From contig NC_133064.1 of the NCBI RefSeq assembly GCF_048771995.1, positions 33,211,001-33,275,000 on the forward strand: a stretch of DNA of 64,000 nucleotides, given 5' to 3'. This document shows, one piece after another, positions 42,641 through 52,954 of this stretch. Both the position numbers and the translations under genes were made by a program. How positions within the stretch are numbered: position 1 is the first letter of the stretch; each line of letters starts with the position of its first letter. Source of the stretch: Taeniopygia guttata (lineage: Eukaryota; Chordata; Aves; Passeriformes; Estrildidae). The notes below the pieces were generated by a model. That model was given only the letters and a program-made list of their open reading frames with translations, was not told the DNA's origin and made no database searches.

Positions 42641-43660
42641 GAGCCTGTTGGGTCCGGTCTGGCGTCTGGCGGTGGCACTGGTCCTTTTACTCTGGGGATA
42701 TGGATCCAGCCTTTTTCTTGGGTTTGCACTGCAGGGTGTGTGGTGAGTAACACCTGGAAAGGTCCTTCAAATTTGGGGGTTAGTGGAGTGGTGGTGTTCC
42801 AGGATTTTATTAACACCTAATCCCCGGGACTGATGTTGTGGGCACTGGTATTCAGAGGGGAGGTTTGGGGGAGATACCCCTTCTTTCTGAGGCCTTCTAG
42901 GGATTTTCCTATGATTTAAAAATATTTTTAAGTTGCTGCCTCCCCTTTTAAATAATCTGCGGTACTGACAGGGGTGGTTAGAAAAGGGAGTCCAAACATC
43001 ATTTTATAAGGAGAAACCCCTATGTCAGAGTGAGGTCTTGTTCTGATGTGCAAGAGAGCAAGAGGTAAACACTTGAGCTAATTAATTTTTGTCTCTTCAA
43101 TTAATTTGGTTATTACATTTTTAAGAGTTCTATTCATCCTTTCTACCCTTCCCGAGCTTTGAGGATGCCATAGGGTGTGCAATCTCTACCTTATCCCCAG
43201 GGCTTTTGGTACTTGATGCAAAGTTCGAGCAACAAAATGTGGACCTCGGTCGAGTAAATGTTATTGACTAGCCCGTATCGAGGTATGATATTTTCTAAGA
43301 TTATTCTTGCAACTTCTTGCACGGTTTCCTTTTCGGTTGGGAAAGCCTCCACCCAGTGAGTGAGATGATCTAAGATCACTAGTAAATGTTTGTACCTCTG
43401 CACAGAGGGCATTTCAGTGAAATCTACTTCTATGTTCTGGAAGGGTCTTAAAGCAAGTTTTCCTTCCCCTATGTGCTATTTTTCTCATTACCTTTTGGTC
43501 AGTTTTCAGGCAAATCACACGGCCTCTTGTGACTGCCTTTTGCAGGTTATACACTCTAATACATAAATTCTCTCATAAAAAGTGGTCGCACAAACCTTGG
43601 ATTCCCCAGTGAGTCAACTCATGACTTAAACTACTATCTTTTTATCTTGGGGATGATCCT
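42619..43660 (-). pseudogene. pol: integrase of the Pro-primer provirus
   Basis: Zinc-domain remnant near 43480-43640. Core at 43412-43191 with HLLVILDHLTHWVEAFP and VARIILENIIPRYG, after which the second catalytic Asp region is altered (NNIYSTEVHI). C-terminal domain at 42816-42619 with PKFEGPFQVLLTTHPAV and GWIHIPRVK, as in gammaretroviral integrases. Several stops and shifts. Confidence 0.75.
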
Positions 43661-43699
43661 TACCCTTAATTGGACTTGCAAGTCTCTTCCTAAGAGATT

Positions 43700-43930
43700 A
43701 CTTCTTAAATTTGGCAGATAGATAGTCTGCCAAAAATTGTCTAGAATTCTCCTTGATTTTTATATTTTTGTATATAGATGCTTTAAATGGCCTTCCCTTC
43801 ATCCCTAAAACCTCACAGACCTTCTTCCCAATGGTGACTATTACTGGTAACTTGTGCTGGACTTATCTGCCCCTGTGTTGACTAAGAACTCAAAATCTTC
43901 ATAGTGGAGACTTACTTTAAAGTTTACCAA
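43700..43930 (-). pseudogene. pro: protease remnant of the Pro-primer provirus
   Basis: A minus frame reads EDFEFLVNTGADKSS around 43865-43905: the active site is NTGA in place of DTGA, which removes the catalytic Asp. No full frame remains. RT sequence, which should follow, is missing. Confidence 0.6.
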
Positions 43931-43999
43931 GGGCTCTTCTTGATGATTTATTGGATCTCTTTGCTTATAGAACCCCTGACACCCCTAGTCATCTCCCCT

Positions 44000-44550
44000 T
44001 GAAATCTCTTCTAAGACTTCTTGTTCTTTATGCATTGCTTCATCAAACTGAAACATAAGACACATCTCAATACAGTAATAGCACCTCCTGTTGCTTTGTG
44101 AAGCTTCAGGTTTCTTAAAGTCATTAAAGTTCTTATTTGTCTCATATGATGGTGCTGGTTGTTCTCTATTTTTTTTGGTAATAGCCCTGGTCTATTCCAA
44201 CTTGACTTAGACAGCAGTGCTGGTGATCTGTCTGCTCATATACTTTATCAAGCAACTGCAACCATAAGTCTAGCTTTAGTTTTGGCTTTTTCTTCTTCTT
44301 TCTTTAAATATAATCTTAGGGCTTCTAGGTGTTGGTTTAGCTGATTATACATCTACTGATCTTGGGTTCGATACCATGGCCACTCTCCCTGTAATTTTAA
44401 CTTTGGCCATACTTCTGTACTCTTGTCTAAACCCTTTGTGGTCTCCCAAGAATCCCATTGGTCAAACAATTGCTCTAAGGGCTTGTTAGGGGGAATTCTC
44501 TTTGCTTTTTCTCCTGAAGGATCTGCTCCTTTGCTATAACCTCTTCCCAT
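44000..44550 (-). pseudogene. gag: gag start of the Pro-primer provirus
   Basis: The ATG at 44550 opens MGRGYSKGADPSGEKAKR, with Gly-2 for myristoylation, and continues ELFDQW-like LEQLFDQWDSWETTKG to 44353. Further left only a Cys-rich hint of nucleocapsid remains (RCYYCIEMC near 44080). Capsid is largely deleted. Confidence 0.55.
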
Positions 44551-44622
44551 TTTCAGGCCTCAAAATGAAAAGAAAAAAATATGCCTTAAATGGTGCCTCC
44601 CTCTAAAGTGGAATATAGAGAT

Positions 44623-45108
44623 TGTAAAGACGTTTGAGGGGTGTTCCACGGACGGATATAAGCGAGATATCTGTTGGTTGCTCTTGGGGGATGAGGTTTA
44701 TTCAGGATGCAGAAAGGCCCTGCCTTGTGCTATGTAGCAGCACGTGGCTGGGCCTGAGGTGATGGGGGAGGGAAGAGACAAAGGGGGGAGCAGGGACTCC
44801 TGGAGGAAGTTCCAGGAGGAGAGGGAAAGATACAAGAGGGCGTCCGGCCCCCCGGAGACCCCTTATCAAGGGGGGCTCCAAGGTGGGCTGGAACAGGACC
44901 TGGGCCAATGGGGTCACAGACACCTGATGTTTCAGGGGAGGGTTACAGGTGTGGGATGAACCATACATTCTGGGGGGTGAGATGGAACAGTCCATTTGAC
45001 CTTTGGACCCCTCTGTAAGTGAGGGTATTATCCAGCCAGTAGGGGGAGTTATATTCGTCCTGGCTGTACTATTGTGGTTCTTAATCATATTTATCTACCT
45101 TCCCAACA
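44623..45108 (-). mobile_element. solo LTR, TSD AGAGAT
   Basis: Plus reading TGTAAAGACGTTTGAGG to TACCTTCCCAACA, 486 bp, TSD AGAGAT at 44617-44622 and 45109-45114. Same family as 60531-61018 (shared CCACGGACRGATWYAAGCGAG and CCAATGGGGTCACAG). Minus-strand AATAAACC in GAGGTTTATTCAGG near 44694. Confidence 0.93.
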
Positions 45109-45539
45109 AGAGATATGCAATTAAAGTTCATCTGGCTCTTTTCCACAACTTAGTATATCAAATCTCTTGACTGAACTTAATCTCTTTAAGCTAAACTTTC
45201 ACTCTTGGTACTATTCTCTGGACACTTTACATTATCTCTTGGCCAGGATAATCACTAATCATGCTCACATCTATTGTCTTCTGTTCTCTTGTCCTTTGGC
45301 CTAAGTTTTTTTGGACTTCTTGCTAGACTTTCTAGGTTTGGATCTCTGCTAAGTCTAGCCCAAATTTTATTTGGTTTTTGCCCAACCTTCTTACTAGGCT
45401 TAGGAAGCTTGGTCTCCCTGCCAAGGTAAGGTCGAACGTCCTGCCGAGCCTTACACTCGAACTCCGGCCAAGTCCCTTCGCCTGACTCTCCTACAAGGCT
45501 TAGCCTGCTTGCCTTTCTACTCACTTCTTTACTTGCTTA

Positions 45540-46115
45540 CTTACTCTGCCTGCCAGGACATGCCTCCTGCCTGCCAGAACATGTGCCCTGCCTGCCAGGA
45601 CCTGTCCCATGCCTGTTAGGACATGCCCTGCCTGCCAGGACATGCCTCCTGCCTGCCAGAACATGTGCCCTGCCTGCCACAATATGCCCCCTGCCTGCCA
45701 GGACATGCCCCCTGCCTGCCAGGACATGCCCTCTGCCTCCCAGGACATGCCCCCTGCCTGCCAGGACATGACTCCTGCCTGCCTGCCAGGACATGCCCTC
45801 TGCCTCCCAGGACATGCCCCTGCCTTCCAGGACATGCCCCCTGCCTGCTAGGACATGTGCCCTGCCTGCCAGAATATGCCCCCTGCCTGCCAGGACATAC
45901 CCCCTGCCTGTTAGGACATGCCCTCTGTCTCCTAGGACATGCCCCCTGCCTGCCAGGACATGCCTCCTGCCTGTTACGACATGCCCTACCTGACAGGACA
46001 TGCCCCCTGTCTGCCAGGATATGACCCCTGCCTTCCAGAACATGCACTCTGCCTCCCAGCACATCCTTTGCCACCTGCCAGGGACATCCCACCTGCCCTG
46101 CTGTGGACAACCCCC
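45540..46115. repeat. 21-bp minisatellite in the provirus leader
   Basis: About 24 imperfect copies of a 21-bp unit of the form CTGCCTGCCAGGACATGCCCC. The unit length is a multiple of three and most copies lack stops, so long ORFs arise on both strands (up to 208 codons). These are products of the repeat, not genes. Lies between the primer site and the gag start of the minus provirus. Confidence 0.92.
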
Positions 46116-46500
46116 TTGCCCTGATTGCCAGGGACTTACTTTATCCCTAGAGAATCTCCACATGGCCAGAGGAGGGCCTTTACCTCTAAGGAGAGGCCTC
46201 AGTCACTCCTCTGTTCCACTCGCTTCCCCCTGTTCCCGGCCGGCCCCTTCGCAGGACTCCGGAAACGCGGTACTAGCGGGTCCCTCTCACTTCGGGGGTC
46301 CAAGCTGCCAGCCCCCGTCTCACTCACTCACTCGTCTCCCGTTTTTTTTTACCAATCCGTCGTCCCTCCGTGTTGCTCCTCCGCGTGGCTCATCCGCGTT
46401 GCTCGTCTCACGCTGATCCTAGGGTCCGGTAGCCAGCAAATCCCGAGGGTCCCTCGAAGCAGGTGGTCGAGCTGTCCCGGGACCATCTTTGGGTGTGGCT

Positions 46501-46518
46501 ATCCCGGACGAGCCCCCA
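46501..46518 (-). promoter_or_regulatory. primer binding site, tRNA-Pro
   Basis: The minus strand reads TGGGGGCTCGTCCGGGAT, three bases inside the 5' LTR. It is the tRNA-Pro primer site used by murine leukaemia-type gammaretroviruses, matched at all 18 positions. Confidence 0.95.
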
Positions 46519-46521
46519 AAT

Positions 46522-47192
46522 TGAAATGAACAGGGTCTATGCCTTTATTAATGTTTAGCTCTTTATTAAAAAGTCAGCATGGCAGGGGGCTTGACACGGA
46601 GCTCGCCCCCACTGTTGTAGCTTTTTCCCATAGCCGGAAGGTGAGAAGGCATGCAGAATCTGTCCCTGGAGTGTCTGTGGCACACTGGTAGCTGGAGGTG
46701 TGCAGTCTGTATCTGAAGTCCCGATCAGCATACCGTCCTCTCTCCTTTCCTCCTGGCACACTGGTAGCCAAAGGGTGAGGGGATGTGCAGAGCCTGCTGC
46801 CAAAGTCAAGCAGAAGCTATCCCCTCTCCTTCCCTCCTGGTAACACCAGGAAGAGTGTGTTCCTTTGTGCCTGCTTCCCACAGCCCAGTCCAGTCTGGTC
46901 ATCTGCAGGTTCTGGTGACAGGTCAAACACAGACTAGGGATGTGGTTCCCTTTTCCCCAACCAGCACACCCATCCAGCCCCCTCCACTGTGCCCAGCCTT
47001 CCATTTAGGGGTGTTTTCATGCCCAAAACCCCCTCCCATGATTCCACTGGTCTTCCTATTTTGCATCCCAGTCCTAGAATGGTAGTGAGGGTGGGGGGTA
47101 GGTGATTCCCAGGAGCAATTAGCTAATTAACATTTCAATGTCAGTATTTAGTTCAAGCCAAGTGTCCCAGCCAGGCTGTTTTGTTCATAACA
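46522..47192 (-). mobile_element. 5' LTR of the Pro-primer provirus
   Basis: TGAAATGAACAGGG to TTGTTCATAACA in plus reading, 671 bp, with the primer site on its left and GATAA on its right. A third copy of the family (49204-50797) sits alone inside A2. Confidence 0.93.
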
Positions 47193-47208
47193 GATAAGAT
47201 CTTGAAAA

Positions 47209-47785
47209 ATGGGACAGAAAACCAGTAAAAAAATAAGAAGAAAAAGGTAGTAAAAGGGTGCCAGCAGAGATACCCCAAGGTAGCCCTTGAGGGGGGGTTA
47301 TATTAGCTAACAGAGATACAAATCCCTGTACAAAGAGAAAATACAGGGTATGCAGTAGTTGATGGGAAAAACATGCAAAGTATTGAAAAAAGGAAATTAA
47401 CATTAAACTGGTAAGCTCAAACTTGTGAATTATATGCTCTAAAAAGAACACTGGATTATGCAACACACAAGAAAGGAGCTATGGATGCATTGGGATTTTT
47501 TTGGAGTAGCAAGGCAAGTGACTGAAAGATGTATAACTTGCCAAAGGATAAATAAAAAGGTCATGAGAAAAACAACATTAGGAGGTCGTGAGTTAGCTCT
47601 TCGACCATTTCAAAGTATCCAAGTAGAAGTTTAGATTTGTTAGGCTCTAAAATTTTTTTATAAATTCAAAAGAACCATTCAATCCAGAAGAAAGAATATG
47701 CCGTATGTTGGACGGGAGATTTTGGGAGAATACAAAATCTTTAAAGTGTCATAAACCACCGAGACAACGCAAGAAAAAGGGGCGG
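47209..47785 (+). pseudogene. gag/pol: gag start joined by deletion to integrase, iMet provirus
   Basis: ATG at 47209 (AAAATGGGACAG) gives MGQKTSKK, then broken matrix-like frames. From about 47485 the reading is integrase: FFGVARQVTERCITCQRINK (CxxC zinc site) and GGRELALRPFQSIQVE. Capsid to RNase H is missing between them. The end, about 47700-47785, is unassigned. It is on the plus strand and continuous with the leader cut by the Pro-primer provirus. Confidence 0.6.
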
Positions 47786-48444
47786 GGGGGGGGGGGAAGG
47801 GCTGGGAACAGGAGGGAGGAAAGAAAAAGATTGGGATCCTTTTGCAAGTGTTGTCTCCTCTGTTCCCCCCCCCCCCCCCCCCCCACTACCCGTGGCTGCC
47901 CTGCCAGTCTCGGTTCTCATCCCGGCCCCGGTCTCGACGCTCGGGGCTGCACCGCCGGTCCTCGCCCCCATCCCGGCTCCGGCCCCACTGGTCAATTTGT
48001 CTGTCCTGGTCCTGGCCGTCAGGCCCGCGGCCGCTCTGCCAGCCATGTTGGGGTCCGTCCTGCCGCGTGGTCTGGGGTCGCCGTCCTTCTAAGGTCGTCC
48101 TCCACCGACCATGCCAGGGGGGTCCCGTCTGTCCCGTCTGTCCCATCACCGGCTGCCCTGCTCGTGCCAGCTGCTCTGGGCGCCTCTGCTGCTGCCGGGG
48201 CCGCCCCACCTGCTTTGTCTCTGCCGACAGCTGCCGAATCAGCCGCCATCAGCTACGTGCGGCTCGGTCTTCACAGAAGATCCCCTTTGCCAGTTATGGC
48301 AGCAGACCCCGCCTGTGCCTTGGAGGACTAAGCCTCGGCGCGGATCCCTCCCCTAAACCCCCTCCTACCCTGTGTTCCGTTTTCTCAGTAACCACAACTC
48401 CTGCTGTTCAGGGAAACTCTCTCTAGAGGAAGCGCCTCCTAAGC
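47786..48444 (+). other. GC-rich Pro-coding stretch with G and C runs
   Basis: A G run (47779-47796) and a C run (47866-47884), then a GC-rich section open in several frames but without a retroviral motif. A segment at 47797-47850 matches 3231-3290. The end meets the gag of A2 near 48445. It may be a gag linker. Confidence 0.35.
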
Positions 48445-48880
48445 GGGGTCAGGATGATGAGGAGGGGAGAAAGCATATCGAAATTTAACGATCAAGAAAA
48501 TGGGGAGGGCAACATCTCAAGGGCAAAATGCTGAAGGGGCTTTTGAGGCACAGCAGGGGAAAGGGGAGGCTCCAACTGAATGATTGGACAGACTTGAGAG
48601 AAATATAGGGCAATGTTCCGGTATGGATCTTGAGACTTATGTGGGAAAAGCTTTGTTAAGGATCAACTTTGTTACTGGTGCTTGGCCAGATATTTGGAAA
48701 AAACTGGAAAAAAATGAAGATTGGCATGATAAATCATTACATGGTTTATTAAAGTACGGATATTCTCAGTTCGTTCAGAGAGAAAAGGAGAGAGATTTAT
48801 ACCAGGCTAAGCCTGGGAAAGAGTTCAAAAGGAATGTAAAGAATTATTATCTCTCTCTTTGTTCATATTGTTTATAGATA

Positions 48881-49058
48881 TGTTCTGCTACACTGACCTA
48901 AGTCCAAGTGTACCAATTGTGTGAAAGGTTTTCTCTTTAAGACCAATCATAATTCACCTTAGCAATACTGGTTATAAAAGAGGAACGCTACTTGTTAATA
49001 AAGTTCTATTCTTGCCTTCTGATCTTGGAGTCTTTTCTATTCCCATCCTGCCTCAACA
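48881..49058 (+). mobile_element. short LTR in A2
   Basis: From TGTTCTGCTACACTG to CCTGCCTCAACA, about 180 bp. TATA-like GGTTATAAAAGAGG near 48970 and TTAATAAAGTTC near 48998. A1 lacks it at the same place. TSD not seen, so the left edge may be 48869. Confidence 0.6.
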
Positions 49059-49203
49059 GCCACATTAAAGGAAACCCAGAAAGTTTGTGGCCAAAGCCAA
49101 AATAAAGCAAGGATTGTGGCAGTGGCTATGCAAGAAAACAGCTACAAGAAAAATCAAAAACACACAAGCACTACTTCTAGATATGATAGTTGTAGAGGCA
49201 AGG

Positions 49204-50797
49204 TGAAATGAACAGGGCTTATGCCTTTATTAATGTTCAGCTCTTTATTAAAAAGATAATCTGGGCAGGGGGCTCGACACGGAGCTCGCCCCTGCTGTTG
49301 TAGCTTTTTCCAGGTAGCCAAAGGGGAAGGAGGCGTGCAGAGTCAGTTACTGAAGTCCTGAGCAACAGCTGTTCCCTCTCCTTTCCTTGTGGTAACACCA
49401 GGAAAATCTTGCCTCTTTGTTCTGCTTTCCACAGCCCACTCCAGTCTAGTCTTCCGTAGGTGATGGTGACAGGTCAGACGTCGATCAGGGGATGTGTTTC
49501 CCTCTTCCTCAGCTAGGGCACCTGTCTAGCCCCCTCAACTGTATTTAGTTCTCTATTTAGGGGTGTCTTTACCCCCCAAAACCAGCTCCCATGGTTCCAC
49601 AGGTTCCCCTATTTGCATCTTAGTCCTAGAATGGCGGGGGGGGGGGGGGGAAGGGAGGGGGAGTGGGGAGACAGGTGATCTCCAGGTAGTTTAGAGAAAA
49701 CAAACAGAGCAATTAGCTAATAAACATTTCAATATCAGTACTTAGCCTTAGCCAGCAGTGTCCCAGTATTGCCATAGGATCCAGGAAGGCTCTTTTGTTC
49801 ATGTCATGGTTTGACACGGAAAAAGAATTTTTCCGGAAGGAAGAGGTCAATTTGGACATTGACCAATTGAAGGTAGATACGCCTCTGAGAACACAGAGGG
49901 GTTAAAAGCAGAATTCCCAGGAGAACTCGCTCTCTTGGGTTCCGGTCAGCGGTCAGTGCAGGACTCTCCCCTGACCGGCCACGAGCTGGGTGGGGGAGGG
50001 GAGAAGCCATGTGGCCTTCGGAGGTAGGCCCAAGGGTGGAGGGACTGGAACCGGGCTGGCCCCCTGCAGATGGAAGGGCGGAGAAAATCTGGGATGTCTT
50101 CATTCCCCCCAGAGTCTCTCTCTCTCCCAAGAGAGAAAAAAGAGATGGCGGTGGTTTTGTCAGCAGTTCACCGCGGGGAAGGAGAAGAGCGGGGGGGCCG
50201 CAAGGTGCCCAGCCGGGCTGTGGGAGCTGGAGCCTGGGCAGCAAGCCATCTCTGGGAGTCGGGACTTTTAACCCTTCCTGAGAAATGAAAGCTTTGTGAA
50301 ATTTTTCTCCTCCTTGGTTTGAAAAGAGAGAAAGGAGAGACAACCTGGGACCTGGGATGTTGGAAGGAAAAATTCTTGGTGGGAGAAGGTGACGGAGTGG
50401 CTTTTGGCTGGACTTTTTCTTGGTAGCCACAGATTGAACTGATCTTCTCCTCCAAGAGAGACTGTATTTTAGGAGGATGCTGGTGAGCCCAAGAGACCTG
50501 CTTCAGCTGGGAAAAGACAGAAGTGGAGCGAACAGCGAAAAGTTAAGGAGGTTTGTAGTGGTGCCCCCTGTCTTCGCAGACGAAGAAGAGAAGATCACTG
50601 TTTCTTCTTTTTTTTTTTTTCCCCCCTCTTTTATAGTAGCATAGTGGTAGTAGTTTAATAAAGTTTTTTTCTTGTTATTAAGCTTGGGCCTGCTTTGCTC
50701 TGTTCTCGATCGCATTTCACAGCATTCAGTTGAGAGATTGCATTTTCATGGGGGGCACTGGCATCGTGCCAGTGTCAAACCATGACATTTTATTACA
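49204..50797 (-). mobile_element. solo LTR of the Pro-primer family in A2, itself interrupted
   Basis: Starts TGAAATGAACAGGG like 41590 and 46522, and runs to TCTTTTGTTCA at 49801. There the LTR X inserts, and a short end (TTTTATTACA, 50788-50797) closes it. A1 has none of this. GGCAAGG on the left and CAAAGG on the right may be worn duplications. A G run lies at about 49636-49650. Confidence 0.75.
49802..50787 (+). mobile_element. LTR, family X, copy 2, nested in the solo LTR
   Basis: TGTCATGGTTTGACAC to GTGTCAAACCATGACA: a perfect 16-bp terminal inverted repeat. It matches 18886-20710 over its ends, but lacks about 400 bp of the middle and has no nested element; a T run marks the junction near 50606. 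AATAAA near 50659 on the plus strand. Confidence 0.85.
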
Positions 50798-51470
50798 AAG
50801 GGAACAGGAAAGAATAAAACCCCAATACACACCATGTCTCAGGAGCATTCCATGAATGTCTGCTTTTACTGTAAGGGCAAGGACATTATAAACAAAATTG
50901 TCCTAAATGGTAAAAGATCTGAAAATCTTCAAAGAGATGAGCACAGCGGAAGAATAAGGATGTCAGAGGCTCTACTTTTTGGGGGGGACAAATATCATCT
51001 GGAGCCTGTGATAACTAAAAGTGGGTCCCGAAGAAGAAGAATTGGAATTTGTGGTGGACACAGGGGCAGAAGGAACCTGACTGTTAAATATTTTAAAAGG
51101 TTATAGTGTGAGCAAAGATACTGTAAAGTAACAGGAGCAAAAGGAAAGAGTTTCACAGTTCCTGTCATTAAAAGTGTGGTAATTGAGGGAGAAACTAAAT
51201 TTTAAATAGAGGATGTTTTATTAGTCCCAGGGGCGGGTAGCAATTTATTGGGACAAAAATTTACAAGTGAAATTAGGAATAGGGCTTATCCCAGAAGATG
51301 GGAAGATGACAGCTAGAGTTTTAAAAATTAGGCCAAGAGGATGAAGAAAAAAAAAAATTAACAAGGAAGTTTGAGATGGTGAAGGAAATAGGGGAGGATA
51401 CTTCATCCTGAGCAGATGCCTTTACTGAGCTGTTGATTCAGCTAATTCTTTTCCCTTTGCTATGTACAAG

Positions 51471-51884
51471 TGTTGCAGAATTTCTGAGAGAGAGAGGGCA
51501 TGATTTATGTCTGGAGTAAGAATTGAGCTACCCCTCAGACTAGGCCCCTGATAAGCATCCTTGGTGGGGCCTGGAAGCCTTTGACACAGTAAGAATTTTG
51601 TTGTGGTGCAGTTAGAAATTATGTTACGGTAACTACAAGGTAATGAGCTATCTGAGTGTGAATTAGGGTAGAGCTGCAGTGTGAAAAGCCTGACCACCTT
51701 AAGGCAAAGGTAAACAATGTTAGCTTGCCAATGAGAGAGCCTTTTTAAACTGTAAACTATATGGAAGTGTATATAAACTGCCTTCTTCTCACTAATAAAC
51801 GGAGAACGTTTGATTAACCATATTGGCCCGACTTAGGTTTGTCCTGTCCAGCACCCCCTCATATTATAAGAAGTCCCTGCTTTT
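51471..51884 (+). mobile_element. LTR, family E, copy 2
   Basis: TGTTGCAGAATTTCTGAGAG start; GTATATAAACTGCC near 51768; CTAATAAACGGAGAACG near 51793. TACAAG at 51465-51470 and 51885-51890 may be its TSD, though the element would then not end in CA. Inserted in the A2 remnant. Confidence 0.75.
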
Positions 51885-52216
51885 TACAAGTACTTTAAAT
51901 TATTTCTTCCAATTTGCATTGCGATTTTTCATCTTGAAATACGTAAGTTGCTGTACTCTAGGACTGAAAAACTAGTTTACAGCTGTGACATAGCAAAACC
52001 TACTTTTAATTTATTTTGAGTCGATCTGAGGCTGTTCAATCAAGTGTTTCTCTGTGTGTAAAGTTAAACTAAAGGTAACACCACCTGCTTGGTAAGTCAA
52101 TGAGAAACATTTTTCCTTCCAGCCAGTCCTTTTTCATGTACCCAAATGTGTTTTGCTTTCTTGGTTTTTGTTTTGTTTGTTTGTTAGTTTTTCTGGAAGT
52201 GCTGACTACTTGCAGT
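51885..52216. other. foreign tail shared with 1936-2240
   Basis: Contains the same sequence that follows pol in A1 (TTTCTTCCAATTTGCATTG onward) until TGACTACTTGCAGT, where a minus LTR begins. No ORF. Confidence 0.6.
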
Positions 52217-52836
52217 TGTTATAAATGAAAATTTGTCTAGCCAAATACAAATCCAAAAATAAAATATTTATTTTGCAATCAAATTCTACCTAGCCAGCCA
52301 CAAGGAAAGAACAGGGGTCGGCCCTGGGTGTGCAACAAAGAGGTCAGCCTCAGCAGAGGTTTTCCTCTATGCCCACACACCTCCATCCTGGCACAAGCGT
52401 TTTTTATAGGGAAAATTCCGCCTGAGGCTAAGATTTCGGCAGTCAGTCTTTTCTTCCATTCAGAGTCCATAGGTTAATAAGATTTTCTTTTTTGGTGATG
52501 AAGAAGAACAATTCAGTGTCAGGAGTTGGTGAATCCCTTGATGAAATTTACAGGAACACGGCATTTACATGTATCTGCCTGAGGATTTCCATGATATCCA
52601 TCTCAGGTCATTCATGACCCAATGATCAGCGCCTGGGGTCCCCGTATCTCTCCAGACATGTCCCATCTCCTGGGCGAGCCACATCCTTTTACGTGTAAAT
52701 CGGGTGTCAACATATACCAGGTTTTGCCTGTGAGGGTGGGGGGGAGTCCTAATACAAACGTGTATACTCCAACAAATATTCAATATCACATATATCATAT
52801 AAGAAATGGCGCAAATTATATCTGCTGCACATAACA
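52217..52836 (-). mobile_element. LTR with upstream polypurine tract, minus
   Basis: Plus reading TGTTATAAATGAAAATTTG to GCTGCACATAACA, 620 bp. A purine tract on the minus strand, AAAAGGTGGGGGAT at 52837-52850, directly precedes it, as for a 3' LTR. Minus TATA in TTTTTTATAGGG near 52399 and AATAAA in ATTTATTTTGC near 52267. Left flank TGCAGT has no partner visible. Confidence 0.7.
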
Positions 52837-52954
52837 ATCCCCCACCTTTTGTATTAACACATTAATTTGCACCCTAATTTTTTATTTTATTCAATATAAA
52901 GCTACAGAACGTATATATAAAGAAACCAGTTTTATATCTATCTATCTATATATA

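Larger units (their letters stand above)
41590..47192 (-). mobile_element. gammaretrovirus-like provirus, tRNA-Pro primer, TSD GATAA
   Basis: LTRs at 41590-42265 and 46522-47192, with GATAA at 41585-41589 and 47193-47197. Minus-strand order: primer site, leader with a minisatellite, gag start, nucleocapsid-like piece, protease, integrase. RT, RNase H and env are gone. The solo LTR 44623-45108 was inserted later. The host sequence is the leader of the plus-strand iMet provirus, cut 12 bp upstream of its gag ATG. Confidence 0.92.
48445..51300 (+). pseudogene. gag-pro: gag-protease copy A2, interrupted three ways
   Basis: Homologous to A1. Capsid C-terminus at 48584-48800 (WPDIWKKLEK, KALLRINFV). 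After a short LTR (48881-49058) it resumes (AAAGTTTGTGGCCAAAGCC), is cut again by the LTR pair 49204-50797, and ends with a worn zinc knuckle (CFYCKGKDIINK, His and last Cys lost) at 50855. Protease follows near 51040-51290, including a C-terminal NLLGQKF. TAA ends gag near 50955, as in A1. Pol is mostly missing. Confidence 0.7.

Noticed and set aside
45523..46163. Overlapping ORFs of 103-208 codons on both strands, reading as CPGRQGAC- or MPPACQD-type repeats
   Set aside because: They come from the 21-bp minisatellite, whose length is a multiple of three; no start context, no conserved domain.
47705..48426. ORFs of 194 and 208 codons rich in Pro, Arg and Cys
   Set aside because: They run through G and C homopolymers and a GC-rich segment; composition explains the openness. 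Kept only as an unassigned region.
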